Origin: Choricystis sp. odSpoLacu1
Lineage: Eukaryota; Chlorophyta; Trebouxiophyceae
Length of the DNA stretch: 64,000 nucleotides
Assembly: GCA_958009055.1 (NCBI GenBank)
Contig: OY253652.1
Location: forward strand, 248,001 to 312,000
Direction of reading: 5' to 3'
Part shown: positions 19,256 to 31,234 of the stretch, one piece after another
How positions within the stretch are numbered: position 1 is the first letter of the stretch
How the letters are laid out: the number at the start of each line of letters is the position of its first letter
Notes under the pieces: model-generated
Databases searched by the model: none
Seen by the model: only the letters and a program-made list of their open reading frames with translations
Told to the model about the DNA's origin: nothing
Translations under genes and position numbers: made by a program

Positions 19256-21497
19256 TCAGCACGCCTCCGGCACCGCCGCCGCCGCCGCCCCCCGCGGCGC
19301 CAGCGCGGAGCACGAGGCCGACCGCCCCAGCCGCAGGCGGGGCAGGCCGGCCGGCGGCACCGCCAGCGGGGACGGCGGCGCTGAGTCGCCTGCCGCGGCG
19401 GATGCTGCTGCAGCAGCCGCCAACAAATCGGGCGACGTCGCCGACCGGCACGCCGCCAGAGCGCGGGACAGGGAGGACGGGACCCGGCGCAGCGGGCGCA
19501 GGGGGAGGGGAGGGGCGCCGTCGCGGGGCGTCGCAGTGCCGGAGCCTCCGCTCTCGACGGAAAGCGGCGACACCGCAAACCCTGTCTCCCGAGCGCGCTC
19601 GGGGGCGGGGGCGGGGGCGCGGGGGGACGCGCCCGCCGCCAGGGCGGCCACCGCGGCTGCGTCGGCGGCGCGCCCCGCGGGCGTGGCTTTGGGGGGGAGG
19701 GCGAACGTGGGGGGCGCGAGGGTGGGGGACGGCCGCGCGGTGGCGGTCGCTGCCCCCGCTGCCGCTGCCGCTGCCGCCACCACGGGCACGGGGGACATCA
19801 GCACCGCCACCCCGTCCGCGCTGGCGGGGGTGGGGGTGGGCGTGGGCTGCGAGGCGGCCGGCCAAAAGGGGCCGGTGCCGACACTGGCACCACCGCGCCA
19901 CCCCGCTTGCACGGGCACCCCGCCCAACGACGGCGGCGGCGCCACTGCTTGCGGGTACAGGAAGCGCACGACCGCGGGCGCGGAGGCAGCGACTGGGGCG
20001 GGCGGGGGCGGCGTGGCGGCGGCGGCCGCGCGTGCGCACGCGGCCACCGCGCGCGGCGTGCCCCGCCACCACGCGTCTCCATCGGCGCGGGAGGAGGGGG
20101 CGGATCCAACACCGATGGACGCGGTGGTCACCGTCAGCGGGCGGGGAGGGGTGACGGGCAGCGGCGCGCCACCAGCGCGCGGCGAGGGTGGGGGCACAAA
20201 CCCACGGGCGGGCGCGCTGGCCGCCACCGCAGGCGGCACGCTGGCCGCAGCCCCAGTCACCGCTCTGTACACCGCCACCGCGGCCGCCCGCTCGCGCACG
20301 CCGCGCCCGGCGCGCTTGCCGCGGCGCGTGCGGCGCGCCCCACTCGCGTCGGCGAGCGAGTGAGGCGTGGGGGGGGGCGTCCCCGGGGGCGCGGACGCGG
20401 CAAACACGCCCGACCCGTGGCGGCCGGGGGTGCGCCCTGCAGGCACACCGCGCGGGGTCGATGGTGGGGGGCGGGCTGGCACCGCGACGGCGGCGGAGGT
20501 GACCGTGTCGGCCGCGGCCGCCGCGCCAACAGGGGCAAACGGCGCCGCGTCCGCGCGCCACCCAAACTTGGCGTGGCCCGGCAGCACCGCCCGCGCCGAC
20601 CTGGAGTCGGGGGGGAGCAGTGGGTGCGGTCCCCGGTTGGCTGGGGGCGCGCCCGCGGCGAAAAGGAGTTCACCTAAAGGCGACCGCGCTTCCGCGAGCG
20701 TGGGCGCGCCGCGGGGGCCGACGGACGCGAGCGCGTGCTCGCTCGCGCCATCCCACAGGGCCACGGACACGCCGCCCGTCAGGTGGGGGACGAGGGAGGG
20801 GCCGAGGGCGGAGTACATGGTGACGACGAGGGCGGCGGGCTGGTGTGGGGTGGAGAGAGGAGGAAAGGGCAGAAAGGTGAGGGAAAAAAGGAGGCGAGCG
20901 AGACGCGAACGAGCCGGGGAGCCGGGGAGCGCAGGTCCCCGCTTCCCTCCCACGCTCACCGTCGGTGGCAGGCCGTCGCTGGTGGGTTGCCCAAACTTGG
21001 CCACCAGCGCGTCAAAGTTGGAGGGCACGCTGTGGTGGGTGGGAGGGAGAGGAGGTGTGTCGTTTTGTGTTTCGCTCCTCGTCAGCCGCGGGAAAGAGGC
21101 GCGACGCGCTCGCTCTCGAACGCGGTGTGTCGCGTGGCCCCCTCTCTCCCTCACGCCCACGGACAGCAACCACCAGCTGCCAGGCCGACGTGTGTCGGCC
21201 TGCCGTGCCCCAGGCGTCACGCGCGCGCGCCCCCCCAGCTCCCCGCCCCCACGACAAATGCGCCAAAAAGACTCACCCCCACACCGCGGCCAGCGTCGCG
21301 CCGTCGCCCGCCACGCTCCACCCGGCAGCCGTATCGGCCACCACGCCCGCGCCGCGTGCCACACAGAACGCGGGTGCGGCCCAGGTGGCCGCGTGAGGCG
21401 CAAGGCGCGACGACACGGCCGCGTCGGGCGCGGCGACGGGGCGCGCGGCGCCGTCGCCCAGGGCGGCGTTGGCCTTTGGTGATGACACCAACAGCAT
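19256..21497 (-). CDS. Hypothetical protein, long disordered C-terminus
   Basis: Three exons (21497-21277, 21029-20960, 20839-19256; introns 247 and 120 nt) rebuild 624 residues. Only the N-terminal 150 residues look folded (WAAPAFCVARGAGVVADTAA, VPSNFDALVAKFGQPTSDG, LVVTMYSALGPSLVPHLTGG). The remaining 470 are Ala/Pro/Arg-rich and probably disordered, with Ser/Arg clusters near the end (RLGRSASCSAL) that could be phosphorylation sites. No family recognised. It is divergent from the DEAH-like gene, about 240 bases between starts. Confidence 0.55.
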
Positions 21498-21735
21498 GGT
21501 GCAGAGGTTGCGCTGTCGAGCGCTCGACAGGTGTGTGGGCAGTTGAGGCAAATTGAGGGCGGCGCCGAAACAAAGACGCTTGTGCGCCCCAAGCTTGCCG
21601 ACGCCCGCCCGAATCCCGGGCCGGCCGCGGTCGGCGACTCGCTCCAAGCCGAGCGAGGCGCCTGAGCGCGGTGGCGCGGTGGCGGGAGGGGGGGTGGGGG
21701 CAGCGCGCGTGAAGCGGGTGCGTGTCTTGTCGAAA

Positions 21736-24093
21736 ATGAGCGGCCGTAGAGCGTTTGACGAAAACCAACGTCGAAACCCATTTTTTTTTCGATGGCGTTC
21801 CGCCGACCCACGGGCCACGCCTTCGGCGTGTCCCTGGCTGCGAGTCAGGACAGAGCCTCCAGCGCGACTGACGGTGCGCTCAATCCCCTGCCCTCCTCCG
21901 CGCGCCGCCCCCCCCCCCGCCGTCGCGCAGCGCGACGCTCTCCTCGCCCTGGTCGACGCCCACGCCGCCGTCATCGTCGTGGGGGACGCAGGTGCCGGCA
22001 AAACAACAGCTGTGCCTTCCTTCCTGGCCGACGGCGGCTGGTGTGGGGGGGGGCTGGCCGTGATTGTTGCCGTCGCGTCGCCACGTGCCGCGCTCCTGGC
22101 GGCCCACACCGCCGCCGAGGCGTCCGGGGAGGCGGTGGGGGGGGGCGTGGGGTATGCGGTGGCGTATGAAGATGTTTGTACACCGGTGAGTTTGGAGGGC
22201 GGGTGGGTGGATACAAAGGAGAGTTTTTTTTGACGCGCGGCCGACCAACCCCTCTCCCTCCCTCTCTCCACAGGGCGTCACCCGCCTCAAGTACGTCACC
22301 CACGACGCCCTCCTGGCGTCCATCGGCGCCGACCCCCTGCTCTCCTTCGCGGCCGCCGTCGTCGTCGACGATGCTGACGCGCGGTCGTCCCCCGCGGCTG
22401 ATGCCGCGCTCGCGCTGCTGCCCCGCCTCACGTCCCGCCGCCCCGACCTGCGCGTGCTGTTGACGGCATCTGATCCAGATGCAGCGACCCAGCTTGTCGC
22501 CTGGTGGAATGACGCGGTGAAAGGAGAGTTGGCGCCTCCTCACCGCGACGCGGCCGTGCCGACCACTCGCGCCGCCGCCCTTCTCTCCATGGGGGGCGCC
22601 TCCCACGCTGTGCGGCTGCAGTACCTGGCCAAACCCGCGCCTTCGTACATCGCTGCCGCTACCGACGCTGTCATGGCGTTGCACGAGGGCGGCGTGCCGG
22701 GGGATGTGTGCGTCTTTGTGCCGACGCGGGCCGCGGCCATCGCGCTCGCCTCGGCCCTGGCCGCCCACCGCCCGCCTCCCTCCCAGGGACGCAGGCTGGA
22801 GATCGTGCAACTGGTGGCTGATGGCGCCGGCGGCGACGACGCCTCTCGCGAGGCGGCGGCGGCTGTCGCCACAGCTGCCGCGCCACCACCGCGCGGCACC
22901 CGCCGCGCTTTAATCACCACCGACGTCGCCATCGCGGGCGTGGGCCTCCCCTCCGTCACCGCTGTGGTAGACACCCTGCTCGTGCAACGCACCGGCGTGG
23001 ATGCAGCCACCGGGCTGCCGTGGGCGACGGTCGCGCCAGTCTCCACCGCTGAAGCGGCCGCGCGCGCGCGGCGCGCGCGGGGAGGTCCCGCCCGGGCGTC
23101 TGCGTGCGGCTGGCCACTGAGGAGAGAGCGGTGGCAGCCATGGCGCCGACTCGTCCTTCCGCCCTGGCCACAGGGGACGTGGCGACACTCTTGCTGACAC
23201 TGGCCTCGTTTGGTCTCTCCTCCCCCCTCACCCTGCCCTGGCCGGCGCCCCCGCCCCCCGCCTCCGTGGCCCGCGGCCTGGAGAGTCTATTCGCGCTGGG
23301 GGCTCTCGATGGTGGTGGTGCCCTGACCCCGGCCGGCGCCCGCATGGCGGAGCTGCCGCTCCCCCCGACCCTCGCGCACGCGCTTTTGGCGGGCGGAGAC
23401 GCGGGCGTCGCGGCCGACGTCGCCACCGTGGCAGCGTTCGTCTCCGTGCGCAGTGTGTGGAGCACGGCCGCCGCGCGCGCCGCGGAGGCCGAGTTCGCGG
23501 CCCAAGTGGCGGCGGGCGGGGGCGGCGGCCCGCCTCCCCGCCGCCGCGCGCTCGCAGACTGGCAAGCCCCCTTTGCCGCGGCCGAGGGCGACCCCCTCAC
23601 CTGGACCAATGTGTGGGCCGCCTGGACGGCTGCAGGTCGGCGTGGCGCGTGGGCGGCGGGGGCGGGGCTGGACGCGCGCGCTCTCACGCGCGTGGCCGAC
23701 GTGCGCTCTCAACTCCTCGCCCACGCCCGCCGCGCCGGCGTGCCCGTTGGCGATGACGGTGACAGTCGTCGCCCTGTCAGATCCGATGGCACCGCCCTCG
23801 TGCGCGCCCTGGCGGCCGGCCTGTTTGCAACCGCCGCCGCGCGCGCGGGGTTGAGCGACGACGGGACGCCAGAGTACGCCCCCCTCGCCCCCCCCCGCCC
23901 CGACGGCACCCCCCACCCGAGACTGCGCCTGGTCAAGCCGTGCGTGTTGGCGGGGGTGGAGGATCCACCGGCAGTCATCTTGGTGTTGGTGGCCGACGCT
24001 CCCCCCGCGGGCGGGTGGGTCGGCGTGCTCGCGGCGCTGGCGGTGGACGCAGCGACGCTGCGTGACGTGGCGCCCCACTATTTTGGGGGGTAG
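21736..24093 (+). CDS. Degenerate DEAH-box helicase-like protein
   Basis: Follows the DEAH/RHA helicase plan: RecA1 with a Walker A (VVGDAGAGKTT), then after an 88-nt intron (22186-22273) RLKYVTHDALL and motif II, which reads VVVDDADARS instead of DEAH. RecA2 has ALITTDVAIAGVGLPSVTAV, in place of ATNIAETSLTI. The motif VI region reads AEAAARARRARGG instead of QRAGRAGR. HA2 and OB-like parts end in LRDVAPHYFGG. The frame slips by one base in a GC tract near 23060-23095 although homology continues to VCVRLATEERA. Start uncertain: ATG 21736 is in frame but is followed by a T9 run; ATG 21792 would need another shift at a C run near 21910. Confidence 0.7.
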
Positions 24094-24266
24094 GGTGTGG
24101 ATGCCATGGTGTAGTCAAGCGGGTTCGATTGTTTCATGTTTTTTTGTAGAAGGGACACACAGTCTGCGACAGCCCAGACCACACCACCAGCCGTCGCCGC
24201 ATTGGCCTGGCTGGGGAGCCGCCCCCCCACGTTGCCGCCTCCCTCAGATCCACTCGCCTCCCCACC

Positions 24267-25982
24267 ATGCGCTCCCGACACGCTCACCGTCCCAACACCG
24301 TCGCCCTCGCCCACGACGCGCCCCCCGCGCGTGCGCGCCGTGTCGCGGCGACGTCACCGCCGGCGACGGTGAAGGAGGGGCAGCGTCTGCGCCACGCTGA
24401 CTCGCCAGAAGCGGTGGTGAGCGTGTGGACTGTGCGTCTAGAGAGAGAGAGGCGAGGCGAAAAAAGGCAACGCAAAATACTGACACCCCTCTCCTTTTCC
24501 TCCCTCTCGACAGGTCGCCGCTGCGGTCGCCGCCTCCGCCCCCGACTTCGCGTCCATCGACGCCGTCATCGGCGCCAACGTGCGGCGCGCTCAGGCCGCC
24601 CTGGCGGGGGCGAGGGTGGGGGCCCACCACTTTGGGGGGAGCACGGGGTACGGGCGCGGCGACGCGGGACGGGCAGCGCTGGACGAGGTGCGTTGAAAAA
24701 AAAGGGGGTTCGGTGCATCATTTTTCGTGTGTTTGTCTCCACGCACAAAAGCTCGCCCTTTGTCCCACCCCCAAATCACACACCCAGGCGGTCGCCTCCA
24801 TCATGGGCACGCCCGCCGCGATCGCGCGCCCCCACTTTGTCTCAGGCACCCACGCCATCGCCGCCGCCCTGTTCGGCTCCCTGCGCCCCGGCGACGAACT
24901 GCTGGCGGCGGCGGGAGCACCATACGACACGCTGGAGGAAGTGATCGGGGCGAGGAAAGGGCGGACGCGGGATGGTGGCGACGGCGACGACGACAGCCGT
25001 GGCATTGGCTCGCTGGCTGACTGGGGCGTGTCCTTTCGGCACGTGGACCTGGCGCAGGATGGCGGCATCGACTACGCCGCGCTGGAGGATGCGGTGGGGC
25101 CACGTGAGTGGGTTGAGAGGGTGGGGGTGTTGAGGGTGACCGACAACCCTCACACAAAAAACGTGCGCCACCCCCCCCCCCCCCCCTCCCTCAGGCACGC
25201 GCGTCGTCCTCGTCCAACGCTCCTGCGGCTACAACCCGCATCGCCGCACCCTTACCCTGGCCGACATCGGGCGCGCGGTGGACACTGTGGCCCGCGCGGC
25301 GGCCTCCAAGCACGTGTCGCCCCGCCCCCTGGTTTGTGTCGACAACTGTTACGGCGAGTTCACGGAGGCGGCGGAACCGGGTTCAGTGGGCGCAGACCTC
25401 GTTGCCGGCTCCTTCATCAAGGGCGTGGGCGGCACGGTGGCGCCGTGTGGAGGGTATGTGGCTGGCACCCGCGCCGCGGTCGGTGCGGCTGCCGCGCGCC
25501 TCACCGCCCCCGGCTGCGGCGCCGACATGGGCGCCATGGATGGCCACACGCTGCGCCTGCTGCTGCAAGGCCTGTGGCTGGCCCCCCACACCGTGGGGGA
25601 GGCGGTCAAGGGGGGGAGGGTTGTGGCGCGCGCGCTGGCCGCGCTCGGGTGTGACGCCTTCCCCTCACCCACCGCCACCCCGCCCTTTCCCTTTGTCACG
25701 GCGGCGGTGCTGGGGTCTGAGGCGCGGCTGGTAGCCTTCTGTGGCGCCATCCAGGCGGCGTCCCCTGTGGGGGCGTACGTACGGCCGACGCCGGGGCCCG
25801 CGCCGGGTGTTGGAGACGCGGTCGTTTTCGGTGACGGCACATTTATTGATGGTTCAACTGGCGAACTCTCCGCCGACGGCCCCCTGCGCCCACCCTATGC
25901 GGTCTATTGCCAGGGGGGTGCCCACTGGAGCCAATGGGTGGCGCCGCTGGAGGGCGCGATCGCGGCGCTGAGGAGCGCGTGA
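24267..25982 (+). CDS. PLP enzyme, methionine gamma-lyase / aluminium-resistance family
   Basis: Four exons (24267-24416, 24514-24687, 24788-25103, 25195-25982) encode 475 residues of the Met_gamma_lyase (PF06838-type) family, fold-type I PLP enzymes related to cystathionine lyases. Key blocks: HHFGGSTGYGRGDAGR, RPHFVSGTHAIAAALFG, GAPYDTLEEVIG, RVVLVQRSCGYNPHR, VDNCYGEFTE, and the PLP-lysine segment GSFIKGVGGTVAPCGGY. The C-terminal third ends with YCQGGAHWSQW. Bacterial members were called aluminium resistance proteins; the physiological reaction is not established. All junctions are GT-AG. Confidence 0.88.
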
Positions 25983-26144
25983 GAATGGTTTGAAAACAGC
26001 GGTTGAGGAAAACACGACGCCCCCGATTTCTTTTGTTTTTTGGTTTGTAAAGCAGAGCGTGGGACACACTGTTGTTTTTGGCTGGGGGTAACAAGTAAAC
26101 ACACACAAACACAAACAGAAACAGAATCAACCAACCCTGCCCTC

Positions 26145-27052
26145 TCACTCCCCCTCCTTCTTCGGCGGCCGCGCCGCGCCGCACGCCACGCACGCCCCCC
26201 GCGTCAACACGTTGGCCGCGTCGCACGCGCCACACTTCCAGCGCAGCCCGTCCGCCGCGTCGGCTGCTGCCGCCGCGGTGGCGGCGCGGCGGGGCGGGCG
26301 GCGGTGGGGCGCGTCGCCGTCTGGTGTGTCTGTTGGATCATCCTCAAAAAGAGGCACTGGATTCTCCAGCGCGGCCTCGATGCGGGCGTCCAGCTCGTCG
26401 GCACCGAACCAAGACCGAGACGCGCACAGCAGGGCGGCCCGGCGGCGGCCGGCGGCGGCGGCGGTCTCGGCGGACAGGGCGGCGCGCCAGCGCGCGGCTT
26501 GGGTGAGGCGGGTGGTCTATGGAAGGTGGGGGCGGGTGTGTCAGCGCTTTGTGGGGCTCTCCTTTGTGAGTGGACACTCGTGAAACACACACACACACAT
26601 ACACACACAAACTCACCCTCCTCGCCTCCGCCTCCGCCGCGGCCTGCGACGCGCCCGCCGACGCGTCTGCTACGCGCGCCGCGCGCACGGCGCGCCCCGC
26701 CGCCGCGCGCGCCTCCACGCGGGCGGCTTTGACGGCGCGCGCGGCTTCAGTGTGCGCGGCGTCGGCGGCAGCGTCGGCGGCCCACTGTTTGCGCAGTTCT
26801 GGGGAGAGGGAGAGGGTCGAGGGTGAGCCGTCGGCCGAGTGCCGTCAATTGGCTTGCCCCGCCCACAATCCAGTCTCCTGTTCTCCACACACACCACACC
26901 ACACACCCACCTGTCATCTTCCTCTCGTGCTCCAGCCGCGCGTCCAGGGCCGCCCTGCCCGGCGCCTGCGACGGCGCAGACGCAAAGTCGCGACTGCGGC
27001 CACCCCGCCGCCGCGCCGCGGAGGTGACCGCCGCGGCTAGGCGGGTGAGCAT
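26145..27052 (-). CDS. Coiled-coil protein with RanBP2-type zinc finger
   Basis: Three exons (27052-26911, 26798-26617, 26516-26145) give 231 residues. The N-terminal 30 residues are Arg/Ala-rich (MLTRLAAAVTSAARRRGG), like a mitochondrial presequence. The middle is a long Ala/Arg/Glu helix starting LDARLEHERK. The C-terminus carries one RanBP2-type zinc finger (WKCGACDAANVLTRGACVAC), which in other proteins binds single-stranded RNA or ubiquitin. A mitochondrial ribosome-associated role would fit the layout but is speculation. Confidence 0.65.
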
Positions 27053-27502
27053 GTGGGCAGTGTGTGTGTGTGTGTGTGGGGGGGGTATGTGTGTGGGGTG
27101 GAGCAGGGCAGAATGCGGAGAGTGCGGGCGCCGCAAAGGCTTGATTGAGAACGAGTCGAGGGAAACAACGGAGAGTGCTTGATCAACCCACTCTTCCCCC
27201 GCCCCCCCCGCTCTCCACCAGTGCTCCGTTGGTTGATTACGTCGATAGCAGTCTTTTCAATCACAAGAAATAACAGTGTGCCCAAGGGAAGGGGGAGGCA
27301 CCCCCCAAAATTTCAAAAGGGGCGCGTCGAGAGAGGGGGAGAGGCGGCGACAGGCTGGCGAACGAGAGGCAACAAACCCTCTCCCTGTGTTCCGACCGCC
27401 GTCGACCCCCCCCCCCCCCCAACAACCACGTGTCTTAATAAGCTCTCTCTCTCTCTCTCTCACACACACCACTCCTTACTTTCCTCTCTCTCGCGCGCGC
27501 CA
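27053..27502. other. Intergenic stretch with simple repeats
   Basis: 450 bases without a convincing gene: a short TG microsatellite (about 27058-27077), a C run near 27409-27421, and a CT microsatellite (about 27443-27462). Confidence 0.5.
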
Positions 27503-28214
27503 TCACACGCTGGCCGGCCGCGCCGCCCCGGGCGTCGGAGCGCACGCGCCGCCCTGGTACGGGCTCGCGGGCGCAGGCCCCACCACGATGGGGGCCAGCG
27601 CGGCCGACAGAGCCGCCCCAGTGGTGGCGGCCCGGTTGGGGGGGCGCGCCCAGGGGGCGGGGGCGGGGGCGGCGCGGCGGGCGGGGGGCGCGAGCGGGGC
27701 GGCCGGGTCGACGACGCCGGGCGCGCTGGGGATGACGGTGGCGCCCCCCGCCGTGGTGGCGCCGGGCCCACGGTGGGGGGGGGCGCCACGATGGGCAGGC
27801 ACGCGGCGGTGGCGGCCAGGGCGGCCAGGATGAGGGCGGCGGCCTGTGGTGTGTGGATGTTTTTTTTTTTGGGGGGGGCGGGGGGAGGGTCAGCGCCACG
27901 CCACGAGTGTTGTGTCGGGGGTGGCGGGGGGTGGCGTGGTGGGTCGCGCCTGTGGCCGTGTCCTGTCCCCCGGCAGGCCGCCGTCCACCTTCCGGGTCCA
28001 CTGTCGAAACACGTGGAGTGCATGTCGACGCCCAACCCCAGCGTCGGGGAGGCGGCAGCGGGCCAGGTGCAGGCGGGCGGGAGGTGCGGCGCGCGCGAAC
28101 CACCACCAGCTTGCACATGCGTGGCTCAAAACTGGCCCCGGCTTTGGCGCCCCCCTTGCACTTGCCCCGCTCCGCTTCGCCGCAATAAAAGCAGCTCAAA
28201 CCATTCACCTTCAT
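27503..28214 (-). CDS. Putative small Cys-rich gene (doubtful)
   Basis: A minus-strand ATG at 28214 opens a Cys-rich peptide (MKVNGLSCFYCGEAERGKC, then PRMCKLVVV). Further down, after a candidate acceptor (cacaccacag near 27846), comes a hydrophobic stretch (AAALILAALAATAACLPIV) and a Pro/Ala-rich tail with a second hydrophobic patch, ending at 27503. Connecting the parts needs an unclear splice and a one-base change at G9 (27775-27783). This could be a surface protein, or two unrelated open stretches. Confidence 0.25.
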
Positions 28215-28444
28215 GGACGGCACAACTGGAGGGGAGGGACGCGCAGGGGACTAGGAAACACGGGAATGCGCGTTTTTTCGTTCGGTGCGAAGAAAAGCTG
28301 TGTTTTGAGAGCGGATGAGTTTTGGCAGAGCTTTGTCTTCTTCTGGGCGTGCGGGGTCTCTGCGCACCCCCCCCCCCCCCCCCTCTCTCTCTGCGCGGCG
28401 TACCCGCACCCTTTCTCCAGAGGCACCCCCATCCTCTTTCCCCA

Positions 28445-29584
28445 ATGGCCGACCAAGAGCTGTTCGAAGCCTGGTTTCGCACCGCAGACCGCTCCGGCAC
28501 GGGCGCCCTGGCCGGCCGGGACGCGGTCGCCTTTTTCGGGCGGGCGGGCCTGTCGCAGGCGACCCTGTTCCAGGTGTGTGAGAGACGGATGGAGGGGAGG
28601 GAGAAGAGGGAGAGCGTTGGGAAGACGGAGCGAAAAAAACGCGGGCGCGCGCGATGCCCCCATTCCCTTCTTCCTCCAACCCTCGCCCCACTTCAGATCT
28701 GGCAAGTCGTCGCGGGCGACGCTCCCGCCATGACCAAGCCCCAGTTCTACTCGGCGCTGCGCCTGGTGTCGCTGGCTCAGGTGTGAGGGAGAGAGGGAGA
28801 TGTTTTTTTTGGGGGTGTTTTTTCTCTTGACCCCGCGTTTTCTCTCTCATCCTCCCCTCTCCTCAGCGCAACAACGGCGCCCTGCCCGAGGCCGCCGCCC
28901 GCCAAGCCTTGCTCGGGCTGGGCCCCCCGATCCCGCCTCCCACCCTGGAGGGCATGCCCCCCCCCCCCCGCCGCCACCCGGGACTCGTGGAGCGCGGCGG
29001 GCGGCGCCGCGCCACGGCGCCCGCCGCCGCCACCTGCCGCCGCGAGCAGTGTGTTTGGCGCGCCCCCCCCAACCCGCCGCTGCAGCCGCCTGGCCGCCCA
29101 TGTCCCGGGCGGACGCGGCCGTCTACCAAGCCGAGTTCGCGGCGTTGGCGGCGGCGGAGGGGGGGGGGGAGCCGCGTGAGCGGGGGGGGGCGCCGCGCCG
29201 TCGCTGGCCGCGGCCGGCGCGCCGCGCGACGCTCTTCGCCGCGTCTGGGCGGCGGTGGCCGGCGACGCGGGCGACCTGGATGCCATCCAGTATGTGACGG
29301 CTCGCTATCTGGCCGCCCTGGCGGCGGCTGGGGTGGAGCCGCCCGCCGTGCTGCCGGTGGGGCCGTTTCCGCCAATCGCGCCCGACTCTGGTGGTGGCGA
29401 CGCCTCGTTCCCCCCCCCCCCCCCTCTCCACCGACACCGACGGCATCGCGGCCCTGGCCCCCCCCCCCGACCGCGCCCGGTCGCCGCCCCCACCGGTCGT
29501 GCGGGGCGGCGGGCTGCCCCCGCTGGCGCCAGAGTTGGCGGGGCTGGGGGGTGAAGAGGGTGCAAAGCTGACGTCCGCTCGGTC

Positions 29585-29615
<31 letters not shown>

Positions 29616-30563
29616 GAGGCTGAAGCCGCGGCCGCGGGGGCCGCCGCCCGGGCGGCAGCCTACACGGCCGCCCTGCAGGAGGTGACGCTGTTCAAGGCGA
29701 GGGCGAGCGCGGTGGAGCTGCAGGCGAGCGAGCGCGCTTCGGCCGAGCGGGCCGCAGCGGCCGACGCGGAGGCTGCTTATGCAACGGCGTACGCGGCGGT
29801 CGAAGGCACGCACGCGGCCGCGCGCGCCGCGCTGGACGAGTTGACGGCGGCAAAGGCGGCGCGGCTGGCGGCGGAGGCGCGGTTGGCAGAGCTGCGGAAA
29901 GACGTCGAGCGAATGGAGGCCCTCCCCCCGGGAGCCGCCGCTGCAGAGCGGGCTGCCGCCGCCGACCTGGCGGCCAGAGTGGCGGCTGCTGAGGCCACGC
30001 GGGAGAGGCTGCAGGTGCGGGTGGATGCCGCGGGGGCGGCCAAGGCGGCGGCTGCAGCACGGCTCGACGCGCTGAGGGCGGCGTCGGCGGCCGCTGCCGC
30101 CGCTGCCGCCGACGCTGAGCGCGCCGCCGCGGATGCGGCCGCCGGCCCCGTGGACGCGGCGGCGGCTGCCACCGCGGTGGCGGCCCTGGCCAAAGCGCAC
30201 GCGGCGTTGGCGGCCGCGGCGGCGGGGGCGGGGGTGGCGCTGCCGCCGTTGGCGTGTTCGGGCGTCGGCGTCGGTGGCGGCACGCCGAGCCCCCTGGAGG
30301 CCACCCCCCACGCTGCTGGTGCAGCCGACTGGGAGTGGGAGGATGCTGGCTACGATGTCGTGGACGCGGTGCCGGTGGTGGGCGGGGAGAGTGAGGAGGA
30401 GGAAGAAGAGGAGGAAACAGGCGCGGCCGACGCCAAGCCTGCCCCCCCCTCCAAACCCGCCGCCGCCGATCCCGCCGTGTCTCGGTCGTCCTCCATGGCG
30501 AGCGAGGGGGACGCGGTGTCGCCTGGGGCGGGGGCGGCGCCGTCGGGGTGGGCGTCGTTTTAG
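28445..30563 (+). CDS. EH-domain protein, Eps15/AtEH-like
   Basis: Endocytic adaptor. Exons 28445-28573 and 28697-28780, plus the start of exon 3 (28867), encode a complete EH domain: LFEAWFRTADRSGTGAL, AVAFFGRAGLSQATLFQIWQ, FYSALRLVSLAQ. A second, weaker EH unit follows (MSRADAAVYQAEFAALAA at about 29100, then LRRVWAAVAGDAGDLDAIQY). After that come about 230 residues of Ala/Glu/Arg coiled coil (29590-30220) and an acidic tail with DWEWEDAGYDVV. In exon 3 the frame changes at C13 (28957-28969), C8 (29063-29070), the G runs at 29159-29169 and 29182-29190, and C15 (29410-29424). Homology resumes after each, so I read them as homopolymer miscalls. Confidence 0.8.
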
Positions 30564-30682
30564 AGAGCGAGGAGAAGAGGGGGGAGAGCGCGGGCTGGTG
30601 TTGTGCGTGTGTGATCGCCAAACAAAGGCAACGGTTGTGTTTGCTCACCAAAGAAAAAAAACGATCTCTCACCTCCCTTGCA

Positions 30683-31179
30683 TCAAAACGTGGCCCCGTT
30701 CCACCCGACGTCAGTCCGCGCAGCATCACGGAACGTCAAGTAAAACCGGCCTGCATCCACCCCCAGCTTGGCGGACACCACGTCGGCGATGCCTTTGGTG
30801 ATGGCCGCGTTCTTGGCGCCCCCGATGGCGCCGATGCTCACCAGGTCGCCCAGGGCGGCGGGCGCCTCCGTGCCGCCAAAGGACAGGGGTACGTCTGTCG
30901 TGAGGGCGACGAGCACGTAGGATTCAGGCTTCCCCGTGGCGGACGCCAGGGCGGCGGACAGGGCTTTGAGGGTGTCCGAGTTGTCCACGCCGTTGCCGGG
31001 GACTGTGTGTGTGGGTGTGTGTGTGTGGGGAGGGAGGAGGTGTGCGTGTCCGTCGGGGTGGGAGGGTAAAGAGGGAGCTGCGTCGTTTTGCGCCACGCTC
31101 TCACACCTCTCTCTCTGTGCGTCCACGCCTCTCTCTCTCTCTCTCTCTCACCGTTGGTGCTGATGTTGAGGATGGGCAT
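30683..31179 (-). CDS. Macrophage migration inhibitory factor-like tautomerase (MIF)
   Basis: Two exons (31179-31152, 31002-30683; 149-nt intron) give 115 residues, the canonical MIF length. The protein starts MPILNISTN, with the catalytic Pro after the initiator Met. It continues ALASATGKPESYVLVAL, LSFGGTEAPAALGDLVSIGAIG, and ends FRDAARTDVGWNGATF. The family makes homotrimeric tautomerases; plant MDL proteins are cytosolic or peroxisomal. No C-terminal SKL is seen. Divergent from the chorismate lyase-like gene with only 55 bases between start codons. Confidence 0.95.
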
Positions 31180-31234
31180 TGGTGTGTTTGGTAAACGGGG
31201 CGGGAGGTCGGGAAGAAAAGAAAAAAGAAAGTGA

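Noticed and set aside
19200..20561. Alternative long open frames in the other frames of the 19-20.5 kb region
   Set aside because: Arg/Pro-rich shadows; only the frame that splices with the two upstream exons starts from a sensible ATG and has a folded N-terminal part.
24090..24140. tRNA-like B box (gggttcgattg)
   Set aside because: It lacks the following CC and any pairing A box or acceptor stem at the right spacing.
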